64,000 bases of DNA from assembly GCF_016313185.1 (NCBI RefSeq), contig NZ_CP066218.1:372001-436000 (forward strand). Reading direction: 5' to 3'. Of this stretch, positions 35,238 to 43,761 are shown piece by piece (position 1 is the stretch's first letter; each line of letters starts with the position of its first letter). The translations under genes were made by a program, and so were the position numbers. This stretch comes from Mycolicibacterium baixiangningiae (GTDB lineage: Bacteria > Actinomycetota > Actinomycetes > Mycobacteriales > Mycobacteriaceae). Under the pieces are notes generated by a model. The model had not been told where the DNA came from, did not search any database, and was given only the letters and a program-made list of their open reading frames with translations.

Positions 35238-36102
35238 AACGGCTCTCGTCACCGGAAGCAGCCGGGGGATCGGCCGGGCCGTCGCCCAGCGACTGGCCGC
35301 CGAGGGCGCGACCGTGGTCGTCACCGCGCGTTCCCACACCCCGTCGCCGTCCGTGCGCGCCGGGGCGGCGACCGCCCTGCCCGGCACCATCGGGGAGACC
35401 GTCGCGTTGATCGAAGCGGCAGGCGGCACCGCGTACGCCGTCGCCGCCGACCTCGAGGATCCGCAGCAGCGACAGCGACTGGTCGACGACGTTCTCGACC
35501 GCACCGGCCGGCTCGACATCCTGGTCAACAATGCCGGTTACGCCGACTACTCGGTGGTCGAGACCATGGACATGGACACATTCGACCGCACGGTGGAGCA
35601 TTATCTGCGCACACCGTTCGTGTTGTCGCAGCGCGCGATTCCGCACATGCGGCGACAGGGTGGGGGCTGGATCGTCAACATCGGCTCGGTCACCGGCATG
35701 GCGCCGGTGCGGCCGTTCCGTGAGTACAACAAGTCATCGGGCGACGTCGTGTACGCCTCGATGAAAGCCGCGCTGCACCGGTTCACCCAGGGTCTGGCGG
35801 CCGAGGTGCTCGACGCCGGCATCGCCGTGAACTGCGTGTGCCCGTCCACAGCGGTCCGTACTCCCGGTGCGTCGCAACTCATTCCGGAGTCGTTCCCGAC
35901 CGAACCCGTCGAGTACCTCGCCGAGACCGTGCTGGCGATGTGTCATCTGCCTGCCGCCGAACGCACCGGTCTGGTCGCGTTCAGCCTGCACTATCCGTGG
36001 TCGCAGGGACTCCCGGTGCACACCCTCGACGGCGGCGGGGTGCTGCCGCCGCTGGAACCGCCCGCGACCGCGAACCCGAACATCCGGCCCGCGGGGCTGT
36101 AG
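35215..36102 (+). CDS. Short-chain dehydrogenase/reductase
   Basis: 295-aa classical SDR with TGSSRGIGRAVAQRLAAEGA (cofactor), NNAGYADYS and catalytic YASMKAA. An insertion of about 25 residues after the second strand (HTPSPSVRAGAATALPGTI) lengthens it beyond the usual 250 aa. Overlap with the monooxygenase gene suggests it supplies or uses the same ketone, as ChnA does for cyclohexanol. Confidence 0.82.
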   Translation: MAELLRGRTALVTGSSRGIGRAVAQRLAAEGATVVVTARSHTPSPSVRAGAATALPGTIGETVALIEAAGGTAYAVAADLEDPQQRQRLVDDVLDRTGRLDILVNNAGYADYSVVETMDMDTFDRTVEHYLRTPFVLSQRAIPHMRRQGGGWIVNIGSVTGMAPVRPFREYNKSSGDVVYASMKAALHRFTQGLAAEVLDAGIAVNCVCPSTAVRTPGASQLIPESFPTEPVEYLAETVLAMCHLPAAERTGLVAFSLHYPWSQGLPVHTLDGGGVLPPLEPPATANPNIRPAGL

Positions 36103-36108
36103 GGCCGA

Positions 36109-36726
36109 TCAGCGGTCGTTCCGGCAGAAGCTGTGGCAGACCCGTTCCCGCACAATCATGTCCGGGCACTCCGGGTCGAACCACCGGTCGACGTAGGCCC
36201 AGTGAATCGGATGCATGAGGTACGGGCCCATCAGTCCGTCGAGGTCGGTGAACTCCTGTTCGAAGACATGTGTCCACGGCGATGTTCCGATGGCCTCGGC
36301 GACCCGGCTGAGCTGCCAGGAGTGAATGGTCCGCACGTAGCGGGGGAGCAGCCGCAGGTCGTCCTCGAAGCGGCGGACGGTGGCCTCGTCGGCCTCCTCG
36401 CGCACGCGGAGCAGCAGGGTCCGATAGACCGTGCCTGATCCGTTCGCGCCGGGAGTCGGGGCGCCGCGGTAGGTGGCGCCGTTGACGTGCCGGACGGCCG
36501 GATCGGTCAGCACACTGTCCAAAAGTGCTGTGTGACGGTCCCATTGCTCGCGCTCGGAAAACCGCAGATGCAGCAGGATGTCCCCGCCGTTTCGCACTCC
36601 CGGCAGCGTCGGCTCCACGAGACACCGCTGGGCGTCCCACGCGGCGGTTCCCTCACGCAGCGCGTCGAGCAGCCGGTCACGGCCCGCCTCGTCGGCTGTC
36701 TCGATCAGCCGGATGACGTTATACAT
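36109..36726 (-). CDS. Dabb-like (stress-responsive A/B barrel) protein
   Basis: 205 aa with two ferredoxin-like halves: MYNVIRLIETADEAGRDRLL at the start and YRTLLLRVREEADEATVRRFEDDL in the middle, followed by IHSWQLSRV...WTHVFEQEFTDLDGLMGPY, the Dabb pattern. Dabb proteins are often small dimeric enzymes or ligand-binding proteins in polyketide, terpenoid and aromatic pathways. ATG 36726 overlaps the stop of the next upstream gene by eight bases. Last gene of the IclR-headed operon. Confidence 0.72.
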   Translation of the reverse strand: MYNVIRLIETADEAGRDRLLDALREGTAAWDAQRCLVEPTLPGVRNGGDILLHLRFSEREQWDRHTALLDSVLTDPAVRHVNGATYRGAPTPGANGSGTVYRTLLLRVREEADEATVRRFEDDLRLLPRYVRTIHSWQLSRVAEAIGTSPWTHVFEQEFTDLDGLMGPYLMHPIHWAYVDRWFDPECPDMIVRERVCHSFCRNDR

Positions 36727-37066
36727 CGCAGAGGGCGTCCACGTCAGCGGCGTCGGCTGCCACGCTTCTGCTGCGTTCGGCGATCAGGTCGTCGACTCCG
36801 GCCCACCACGCGCCGAGACCGGGGTCGGGCCTGCCCTGCCATGTCATCTCCCACCAGGCCCTGGCGCTGGGCAGAGACCACGTGACGGTGACGGTGTTGG
36901 GCTGGTCGTCGAACCAGACCGGTGGGCTGACGAGCACGTGCTGCAGCGTCATCCCGCGGTTGCGCGCGCCGGGGGCGTATTCCGACAGGTACGTGTCGAC
37001 GAATCGGCGGCCACATCCGGCTCGGGTGACCACCCGGTCGACCACGAACACCGCGCCGTCAGCCAC
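36719..37066 (-). CDS. Dabb/NIPSNAP-like small protein, unknown function
   Basis: About 115 aa. Predicted alpha+beta with FVVDRVVTRAGCGRRFVDTYLSEYAPGARNRG matching the first beta-alpha unit of a ferredoxin-like dimeric barrel. AGGAG lies 9 bases before GTG 37066, which I take as start; an ATG at 37117 would overlap the esterase gene more. It is translated in overlap with the esterase and the following Dabb protein, so the pair may form one heteromer. Confidence 0.6.
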   Translation of the reverse strand: MADGAVFVVDRVVTRAGCGRRFVDTYLSEYAPGARNRGMTLQHVLVSPPVWFDDQPNTVTVTWSLPSARAWWEMTWQGRPDPGLGAWWAGVDDLIAERSRSVAADAADVDALCDV

Positions 37067-38009
37067 CTGCCGGGACTCCTGCCATGAGAGTCGCAGCATC
37101 GCTGCACAACTGGGCACGCGCGGACTGGGCGATGTCCAGGCTCGGCATCGTCATGAACCCGTGGATTCCACCGTCGAACCGGCGCACCACCGTGGGCACA
37201 CCGGCAGCGGTCAGCGCGTCCCCGTAGGCGAGGCCTTCGTCGCGAAGTGGATCGTGACCGGCGATCACCATGACGGCCGGCGGCAGCCCGCGCAGATCGG
37301 CGTGCAGCGGTGACGCGTACGGGTGCGTGCGGTCGGATTCGTTGGGTGCGTACTGATCCCAGTACCACCGAAGGGCCTGCGCCGGGTTGTAGTACCCCGA
37401 GCCGTACAACCGGTACGACTCAGTGGTGAAGTCCGCGGCGATCATCGGGTAGACGAGCAGCTGCGCCATCAGCGGTGGACCACCGCGGTCACGCGCCATC
37501 AATGCCGTCACGGCGGCGAGGTTGCCGCCCGCGCTGTCGCCACCGACCGCGATCCGGCCGGCATCGCCACCGAGTGCGGCGCAGTTCTGGGAAAGCCATC
37601 GGGTGACCGCGTACACGTCCTCGGCCGCGGCCGGCCAGGCGTGTTCCGGGGCCAACCGGTAGTCGACCGAAACAACGATCACCGCAAGCCGATTCGTGAT
37701 GTCGCGGCACAAGCCGTCGTGACTGTCGAGGTCGCAGAACACGAAACCGCCGCCGTGGGCGTACACCAGGACCGGCAGCGGGTCCGCAGCTGACGCGGCC
37801 GGATGGTAGATCCGGACCCGGAGATCGCCGCCGGGCCCGTCGACAAACCGGTCCTCGACCCCGCCGACCTCCTCCGGTGCGGCGGCTGACACGAATCGCG
37901 AGCGGATGGTGGCCCGTGCCTGCGCACCCGTCATCTCGTGCACCGGCGGGAAGCCACGGTCGAGCGCCTCGATGATCCGCGCGATCTGGGGATCGAGCTC
38001 ACCGCTCAT
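37059..38009 (-). CDS. HSL-family esterase
   Basis: 316-aa alpha/beta hydrolase: YAHGGGFVF (oxyanion), SVDYRLAPEH, GDSAGG nucleophile elbow, GHDPLRDEG and HGFMT for Asp and His. ATG 38009 overlaps the iclR stop (ATGA), so the longer frame reaching back to 38198 is rejected. It is the second gene of the IclR operon and may hydrolyse an ester produced by the nearby Baeyer-Villiger enzymes. Confidence 0.85.
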   Translation of the reverse strand: MSGELDPQIARIIEALDRGFPPVHEMTGAQARATIRSRFVSAAAPEEVGGVEDRFVDGPGGDLRVRIYHPAASAADPLPVLVYAHGGGFVFCDLDSHDGLCRDITNRLAVIVVSVDYRLAPEHAWPAAAEDVYAVTRWLSQNCAALGGDAGRIAVGGDSAGGNLAAVTALMARDRGGPPLMAQLLVYPMIAADFTTESYRLYGSGYYNPAQALRWYWDQYAPNESDRTHPYASPLHADLRGLPPAVMVIAGHDPLRDEGLAYGDALTAAGVPTVVRRFDGGIHGFMTMPSLDIAQSARAQLCSDAATLMAGVPAGG

Positions 38010-38857
38010 GCGAGTTGCAGCGCAGCCGACTCGTGGGCCGGACGCGGCGTGGGCCCACTGCGAAGCGGCCGCACCTGCTGCAGGGTCGGCGCAACGCGCT
38101 GCGGCCCTCCCTCGATGTTGCGCCACACACCCATCGCGGTCATGCGTACCGGAGCGGCGAGGCGCTGGTCGAAGGCCATGCGACCCATGGGACCGCACAC
38201 GGACAGTGCCGCGACGGCCTCACCGGGCGCGCCGATCGGTGCGGCGACACAACCGAATCCGGGAAGTGACTCCTCCCGGTCGAACGCGACACCGTGTGCG
38301 CGCGTCTTGGCCAGTTCGGCGGCCAGTTGCGCAGCCGTGCCGATGGAGTACTTCGTGCGGCGGCTGTCGAGATCGACTGCATCGCACGCGTCCTCGTTGT
38401 AAGCGAGCAGTGCCTTGCCGATCGCGGTGCAGTGCGCGGGCTGGCGGCCGCCGACCCGGCTCGGCATGGCCGCCACCATCCGGTCGCCGATCTTCTCGAG
38501 GTAAACCACGTCGGCGCCGTCGAGCACCGCGAGGTGGGCGACGAGACCGGTGGCCCGGTGCAGATCGTGCATGAGCGGCGCCGCCGCGCGATGCAGGCGG
38601 TCCTGGTGGACGGCCAGCGATCCGAGCTCGACCAGGCGCATGCCCAGTTCGTAGTCGCGGCCGTTGCGGCGCAGCCAGCGCAATTGGACCAGGCGCTCGA
38701 GCATGCGGTGGGCCGACGAGCGGGGGAGTCCGGTGCGCCGGACGATCTGGGCCAGGGTCAGCCGACCGGGGCCGTCGAAGGCGTCGAGCACCAGCGACAC
38801 CCGGTCGATGACCGCGCTGGGAGTGGTGGTTTCCGGGGTGGCCGGGGCTGTGGTCAT
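38006..38857 (-). CDS. IclR family transcriptional regulator
   Basis: 283 aa. N-terminal winged helix (LTLAQIVRRTGLPRSSAHRMLERLVQLRWL, in parts, about residues 34-62) and a C-terminal GAF-like effector domain (about 95-260). IclR proteins control aromatic and steroid catabolism as repressors or activators. GAGGAGG precedes ATG 38857; the upstream in-frame GTG/ATG codons cross the palindrome and are rejected. A perfect 25-bp palindrome lies 20 bases upstream, indicating autoregulation of the iclR-esterase-Dabb operon. Confidence 0.9.
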   Translation of the reverse strand: MTTAPATPETTTPSAVIDRVSLVLDAFDGPGRLTLAQIVRRTGLPRSSAHRMLERLVQLRWLRRNGRDYELGMRLVELGSLAVHQDRLHRAAAPLMHDLHRATGLVAHLAVLDGADVVYLEKIGDRMVAAMPSRVGGRQPAHCTAIGKALLAYNEDACDAVDLDSRRTKYSIGTAAQLAAELAKTRAHGVAFDREESLPGFGCVAAPIGAPGEAVAALSVCGPMGRMAFDQRLAAPVRMTAMGVWRNIEGGPQRVAPTLQQVRPLRSGPTPRPAHESAALQLA

Positions 38858-38877
38858 GACGCCTCCTCGGGGCAGTT

Positions 38878-38902
38878 GGCATATTCCTATTAGGAATATG
38901 CC
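38878..38902. promoter_or_regulatory. Perfect 25-bp palindrome, predicted IclR operator
   Basis: GGCATATTCCTA (38878-38889), a single central T (38890) and TAGGAATATGCC (38891-38902) form perfect 12-base arms. It is far more AT-rich than its surroundings and ends 20 bases before the iclR ATG, overlapping the likely promoter. Placement and symmetry fit a dimer-of-dimers IclR operator. Confidence 0.75.
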
Positions 38903-38965
38903 TTTTTGTACCATAAGGGTGTGCGCGCTGTCACACGGTTGGCCGACTGCGATGCGGAGCACACG

Positions 38966-40429
38966 TCACGCCTTGGCGGCGGAGCCTCCGGCGCGGCGAC
39001 CGTAGAAGCTGCCGTCTCCCAGCGACACACCGCTGGCGTAGCCCCACGCTGCCAGCCCAGCAGTCGAGCGGCCCGCGGCGAACAGCCCGGGAATCGGCTC
39101 GCCGCTGACGTGCAGCACCTCTGCGTCCAGTGAGGTCCGCAGACCGCCGAGAGTGAAGCCGCCGGTACTCTCGCGAAGATCGATCGCGCCGACCGGCGAG
39201 CCGATGGGCCGCAACCACTGCGGCTTCTTGTGCAGCAGAGGGTCTTCGCCCCGTGCCGCGCCCTCGTTGTAGGCGGCCACGGTGGCCTGCAGCGATCCCG
39301 GAGGCAACCCGATCTCGCCTTCGAGTTCGGTGACGGTCTCGCACACCCACGTGGGCGGCCGCATCATCAGCTGCGGTGAGAGCGAGGCCATCGCCTCCTC
39401 CTGGGCGTCGCCGTCGATGATCAGGTACGCGGTGTTGTTCTGGTGGTACAGCGTCAGCTGCCCCACGCGGCCCGGGTAGGTGTCCTCAGCGACGTACCGT
39501 TGGCCACGCTCGTTGACCAGGACACCGCGCACCAACTGCTGCGGGTCGATGAAAACAGCGACCTCGGTGGCGTCCATGTGGGCCAGATCGGCACCCAGCG
39601 CCTGCGCCATCCGGATCGCCTGACCGTCGTGTTGTTCGATCGATGCCGCGGGCCGCCCGGCGATCCGCGGCGCGTACTGAGCCACCATCGCGTCGTTGTA
39701 CGCGAAGCTGCCGGTGGCCAGTACCACGCCACGGCGGGCGCGGATCGTGACATCGGTGCCGTACTGCCGGGCGCAGATGCCGGCCACCCGACCGTCGGAC
39801 TCGACCACCAGACGCTGTACCCGCACGTCGTAGAGCGCCCGGGCGCCCGCCGCGGTGGCCGTCTCGACGAGGGGCTTCATCAGCATGTAGCCGGCGCTGG
39901 CCTCACCCTGCTTCTTGTCCGACATTTGCGGAACGTGGCCGCGGGGCGCCGGAGTGGCGATGGTGTTGAACGGATACGAGTTCTCACCGCCGCTGTACAT
40001 CAGGCCCTGGTCGCCCATCGGCTCCCAGCCGGGCTCGCCGAAGAACTCGGCCTTGAACGGCACCCCGCATTCGACGAGCCAGTCGAAGTGGGCGACGCTG
40101 CCTGCGCAGTAGTCCGCGATCCGAGCCGGGTCGGCACCCGGCCCCATCGCCACGTTGAGGAAGGCGGCCATGTTCTCGACGGAATCCTCGAAACCACAGT
40201 CTTTCTGGAGTGCGGTGCCACCGCCGAGATAGATGAATCCGCCGGCCATCGACGCGGCTCCACCCCACGAGCCGGTCCGTTCGAGGACCAGGACGTCGGC
40301 CCCCGCCTTGGCCGCTTCCACGGCCGCGGCCGCACCGGCGATCCCGTAACCGGCGATGACCACGTCGGCCTCGTGGTCCCAGGAGGTGATCGACGAGGCC
40401 GGGACGGGCCTGACGTCGTCGATCGTCAT
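38966..40429 (-). CDS. FAD-binding dehydrogenase, KstD/KsdI-like
   Basis: 487-aa flavoprotein of the fumarate reductase/succinate dehydrogenase fold: VIAGYGIAGAAAAVEAAKAG (about residues 24-43), LVLERTGSWGGAASMAGG, and C-terminal PGLFAAGRSTAGLAAWGYASG. It is shorter than KstD proper and resembles the KsdI group of steroid dehydrogenases annotated in actinobacteria. ATG 40429 overlaps the stop of the extradiol dioxygenase gene (ATGA). Third KstD-like gene in the window. Confidence 0.82.
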   Translation of the reverse strand: MTIDDVRPVPASSITSWDHEADVVIAGYGIAGAAAAVEAAKAGADVLVLERTGSWGGAASMAGGFIYLGGGTALQKDCGFEDSVENMAAFLNVAMGPGADPARIADYCAGSVAHFDWLVECGVPFKAEFFGEPGWEPMGDQGLMYSGGENSYPFNTIATPAPRGHVPQMSDKKQGEASAGYMLMKPLVETATAAGARALYDVRVQRLVVESDGRVAGICARQYGTDVTIRARRGVVLATGSFAYNDAMVAQYAPRIAGRPAASIEQHDGQAIRMAQALGADLAHMDATEVAVFIDPQQLVRGVLVNERGQRYVAEDTYPGRVGQLTLYHQNNTAYLIIDGDAQEEAMASLSPQLMMRPPTWVCETVTELEGEIGLPPGSLQATVAAYNEGAARGEDPLLHKKPQWLRPIGSPVGAIDLRESTGGFTLGGLRTSLDAEVLHVSGEPIPGLFAAGRSTAGLAAWGYASGVSLGDGSFYGRRAGGSAAKA

Positions 40430-41334
40430 GGTCTCATCGCGGCAGGCAGGTCACCGACCCACTGGTGCCCCCAGTAGCTGTCGGCGGTGATCTCCTCTGC
40501 GGTGTAGTGATCTTCGTCGACCCGCATACCCTCGGTGCCGAATTCGATGTCCCAGTCACCCGGCGCCCGGACGTAGAACGACACCATCTTGTCGTTGGTG
40601 TGCCTGCCCAGCGTCGACGACAGCTGGTAGCCGTCGGCGGCGACCCGGTCCAGCGCCTGTCCGACCGCGTCGAGGCTGTCCACCTCCACCATCATGTGCA
40701 CGAGACCCGGGTCTCGAACGGTCGACGCGGGACAGATCGCCAGGCTGTGATGACGCTCGTTGATGCCGAGGAACCGCACGCGCACCGGACCGAACTCGGG
40801 CGGCACCGGCACCCGGAACGCTCCGCGCGACCTGAATCCCAGTACCTCGGTGTAGAACTCGAAGAGTCCGTTCACGTCGAGGGCGGGAAGCACCACGTGG
40901 CCCAAACCCTGTGCGCCGGTGACGAATCGGGCCCCGAACGGGGTCACCACGGGGCTATGGTCGAGGACCGCCCCGTGGAACACCTCGAGCGCGGTGCCCG
41001 CGGGGTCGGTGAAGGCGATGACCTCCTCGACCCGGCGGGCGTCGGCCTCTTCCAGCGTGAGCTGTTTGAACGGCACCCCTGCCGCGTCCAGATCGCGCTT
41101 GACCTGTTCGAGCGCCGTGCGGTCGCGCACCTCCCAGCCCACGGTGACGATCCGGTCGGCGTCACCGGGTTTGACGATGATGCGGGCGGCCCGCTCGTCC
41201 ATTCGCAGGTACAGGCAGGACTCGTCGGGTCCGCTGCCCTCGGCGAAGCCGAGCACCTGGAAGGCGAAGTGCCGCCAACGCTCCATGTCGGCTGTCTGGA
41301 CGGTGACGTAGCCAAGACTCTTCAACGCTGTCAT
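40426..41334 (-). CDS. HsaC-like type I extradiol dioxygenase
   Basis: 302 aa, two vicinal-oxygen-chelate modules, as in HsaC/BphC. Iron ligands are visible as H146 (GLGHVVLP), H213 (LVHMMVEV) and E264 (WDIEFG), with catalytic H196/H197 and Y254 also present. HsaC cleaves the catecholic 3,4-DHSA ring of steroids by meta cleavage. The sequence is clearly HsaC-like, but neighbours differ from the canonical hsa operon, so I treat it as a paralogue whose catechol may differ. Confidence 0.87.
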   Translation of the reverse strand: MTALKSLGYVTVQTADMERWRHFAFQVLGFAEGSGPDESCLYLRMDERAARIIVKPGDADRIVTVGWEVRDRTALEQVKRDLDAAGVPFKQLTLEEADARRVEEVIAFTDPAGTALEVFHGAVLDHSPVVTPFGARFVTGAQGLGHVVLPALDVNGLFEFYTEVLGFRSRGAFRVPVPPEFGPVRVRFLGINERHHSLAICPASTVRDPGLVHMMVEVDSLDAVGQALDRVAADGYQLSSTLGRHTNDKMVSFYVRAPGDWDIEFGTEGMRVDEDHYTAEEITADSYWGHQWVGDLPAAMRP

Positions 41335-41345
41335 CTGTTCTTCCC

Positions 41346-42527
41346 TCAGATCATCGCCCGCAGCGCACCCTGGGGGTCGATGCCCAGTGAGCTCAATGCC
41401 GACGCGTGGTAGATGGTGCCGGGTGTGTGAATGGCGTGTGCGACACCGGCATGCGCGTCACGCCAGTACCGCTGCAGCGGCTTGTCCATGCGAAGTGCAT
41501 TGCCGCCGGAGCGGGCGAAGATCTGGTCGACGGCGGCCACGGCCCGCCACACCGCCCTGATCTGGTCGCGGCGCACAGCGGCGCGGTCTGCGAAGGTCAC
41601 CTCCCGGCCGGCGTCGACCATGTCGTAGATGCGGTCGACGTTGGCCAGCAGTGCCTGGCGCGACGCCTGGATGTCGGCAGCGGCGTCACCGACCGCGTAC
41701 ATCACGTACGGATCGTCCTTGACGGCGACGCCGCTGGCGTTGACCCGTTCCCGTTGATAGTCCAGGTGCGCGGCCAGTGCACCCTCGCAGATGCCGATGG
41801 TCGCGGAGCTGATGCCGAGCGGGAACATCGTCGACCACGGCATCTTGTAGAGGGTCTTGGTCATCCCCGCCTCGATCTGCGCGGTGCCGTCCATCACCTT
41901 GAGGCCGTCCATGGTGCGGTAGGCCGGGACGAACGCATCGCGGACGATGACGTCTTTGGATCCGGTGCCGCGCAGGCCGACCACGTCCCATGAGTCGTCG
42001 ACGATCTCGTAGTCGCTGCGGGGCAGGATCATGTGCAGGATCTGCGGCGGCATCACCGGAGTGCCGTCGGCATCCCCGACCATCGCGCCCAGGATGATCC
42101 AGTCGCACGCATCGGTTCCCGAGCTGAACTGCCAGCGTCCGGTGAACACGTATCCGCCGTCGACGGGCCTCGCCACGCCCTGCGGGGCATACGGCGAGGC
42201 GATCCACGTGTCGACGTCGTCGGCCCAGATCTCCTGTGCGACGCGCGGATCGGCATATGCCAACTGATAAGGGTGTACGCCGACGACGCCGTTGACCCAT
42301 CCGGCCGCGGGATCGAGCGCCGCCGTGGCCATCACGGTCTCGGCGAATTCGCGCGGATGGACCTCGTACCCGCCGTGCTCGACGGGTTGCAGCAACCGGA
42401 TCGAGCCGACGGCCTTCATGTTCTTGACGGTGGCCTCCGAGAGGTGGCCGAGCCGCTCGGCTTCGGCGGCCTGCTCGGCGAACTGGTCAGCCAGTTCCAT
42501 CACCCGGTCGATTACCCGCTCGGTCAT
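41346..42527 (-). CDS. HsaA-like flavin-dependent monooxygenase (acyl-CoA dehydrogenase fold)
   Basis: 393 aa. The order of motifs follows HsaA: LLQPVEHGGYEVHPREF, AAGWVNGVVGVHPYQLA, GGYVFTGRWQFSSGTDACDW, VVGLRGTGSKDVIV and QRYWRDAHAGVAHA. HsaA hydroxylates 3-HSA to the catechol cleaved by HsaC, using reduced flavin from HsaB. The HsaC-like gene follows after 11 bases, but no HsaB flavin reductase is encoded in the window, so reduced flavin must come from elsewhere or from the adjacent reductase. Confidence 0.87.
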   Translation of the reverse strand: MTERVIDRVMELADQFAEQAAEAERLGHLSEATVKNMKAVGSIRLLQPVEHGGYEVHPREFAETVMATAALDPAAGWVNGVVGVHPYQLAYADPRVAQEIWADDVDTWIASPYAPQGVARPVDGGYVFTGRWQFSSGTDACDWIILGAMVGDADGTPVMPPQILHMILPRSDYEIVDDSWDVVGLRGTGSKDVIVRDAFVPAYRTMDGLKVMDGTAQIEAGMTKTLYKMPWSTMFPLGISSATIGICEGALAAHLDYQRERVNASGVAVKDDPYVMYAVGDAAADIQASRQALLANVDRIYDMVDAGREVTFADRAAVRRDQIRAVWRAVAAVDQIFARSGGNALRMDKPLQRYWRDAHAGVAHAIHTPGTIYHASALSSLGIDPQGALRAMI

Positions 42528-42618
42528 GAAGGTGTCCTTCTCTCGTGTGGCTGTCTCGATGGTCTACCGCGATGCGGGTCCGCTCGGAAGCGATTCCCGG
42601 TGAATGGACGGCGACGCG

Positions 42619-43671
42619 TCAGAACTCGATGTGGATCTCGTCGGATACGGGCCTGGCCTGGCAGCCGAGGATGGTGCCCTCGGCGATGTCCTCGGGTTCG
42701 AGGATCTCGGTGGCGGGCATGTCGACCCGGCCGTCGACCAGGGTCGCGGCGCAGGACCCGCACTGCCCCTCCCGGCAGGAGTACGGCACATCGATGCCCG
42801 CGGCGATCATCGCGTCGACGAGAGTCGATCGGTGGGGCCATCGGAGGTTGTGCTCGCGGCCGTCCAGGGCCACCCGCAGGTCGGCCGCCTCACCCTCGGT
42901 GGTGGCATCCGGTGGTGTGACGTCGGCGAACGGGTCACCGTCCAGTGATCGGAATACCTCGGTGTGCACGGCCTCGCGGGGAAGACCCGCGTCGTGCAGC
43001 GCCGCCCGCACGGTGGCCATGAACGGAGCAGGTCCGCAGATGTAGGCGTCGCCCTCACCGAATCGGCGTGCCAGGGTGGTGAGCTGGCCCCGGTGCGGCA
43101 GGCCCTGCACCGATTCCAGCCAGTGCACCACCGACAACCGGTCGGGGTGGCGGGCGGTCAGCTCGCGCAGTTCGGCGGCGAAGATCACCGACCGCTCGTC
43201 GCGGTTGGCATAGAACAACATGACCTGTCCGCTGCCCGCGGCAAGCTCCGATTTCAGGATCGACATCACCGGGGTGATGCCGCTGCCGCCGGCCCACAAG
43301 AGAAGGTCGCTGTCGAGGTCGTCCGGGGTGAACATGCCCGCCGGCGGTAGCGCCTCGATCACGTGGCCGGTGATCACGTTGTCGCACAACCAGTTAGACC
43401 CGTACCCACCATCGACGCGCTTGATCGTGACTTGCAGCGCCGCATCGGTGTGCGGCGAGCTGGCCAGTGAGTAACAGCGGGCCACCGCACCACCGTCCGC
43501 ACCGGGCACCCTCAGCGTCAGGAACTGGCCGGGCCGGTACCCGATGCGGTGCCGATCCTGTTCGGCGACCGCGAAGACCAACGAACGGGCGTCGTGGGTC
43601 TCCTCGATGACGTCGGTCACCGTGAGTTCCACGCTGCGGGGTTCCGATGGCGAATTCACGTGCGCGATCAT
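42619..43671 (-). CDS. KshB-like ferredoxin reductase (FAD, NAD(P)H, 2Fe-2S)
   Basis: 350 aa, three domains in order: FAD-binding (RPGQFLTLRV, RCYSLASSP), NAD(P)H-binding (LLLWAGGSGITPVMSILK) and a C-terminal plant-type 2Fe-2S domain (CREGQCGSCAATL and a last Cys in LGCQARP). Length and layout match KshB, the reductase of 3-ketosteroid 9-alpha-hydroxylase. ATG 43671 is preferred because longer frames lie in the divergent intergenic region. It could serve the KshA encoded at 14286 or another oxygenase. Confidence 0.87.
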   Translation of the reverse strand: MIAHVNSPSEPRSVELTVTDVIEETHDARSLVFAVAEQDRHRIGYRPGQFLTLRVPGADGGAVARCYSLASSPHTDAALQVTIKRVDGGYGSNWLCDNVITGHVIEALPPAGMFTPDDLDSDLLLWAGGSGITPVMSILKSELAAGSGQVMLFYANRDERSVIFAAELRELTARHPDRLSVVHWLESVQGLPHRGQLTTLARRFGEGDAYICGPAPFMATVRAALHDAGLPREAVHTEVFRSLDGDPFADVTPPDATTEGEAADLRVALDGREHNLRWPHRSTLVDAMIAAGIDVPYSCREGQCGSCAATLVDGRVDMPATEILEPEDIAEGTILGCQARPVSDEIHIEF

Positions 43672-43687
43672 GGAGGCACACCACGGG

Positions 43688-43719
43688 TGACCGGAACGCG
43701 GCGTCCGTTGACCGGGACG
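43688..43719. promoter_or_regulatory. Direct repeats TGACCGGRACG in divergent promoter
   Basis: TGACCGGAACG (43688-43698) and TGACCGGGACG (43709-43719) are 21 bases apart, two helical turns, between the KshB-like gene and the second Baeyer-Villiger monooxygenase. They are candidate regulator half-sites and resemble the AGCGGRAC core seen elsewhere in the window. Confidence 0.35.
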
Positions 43720-43761
43720 GACCCCACCGTCGGGACCCGCCCCCCGCCAAGCTCGAACATC

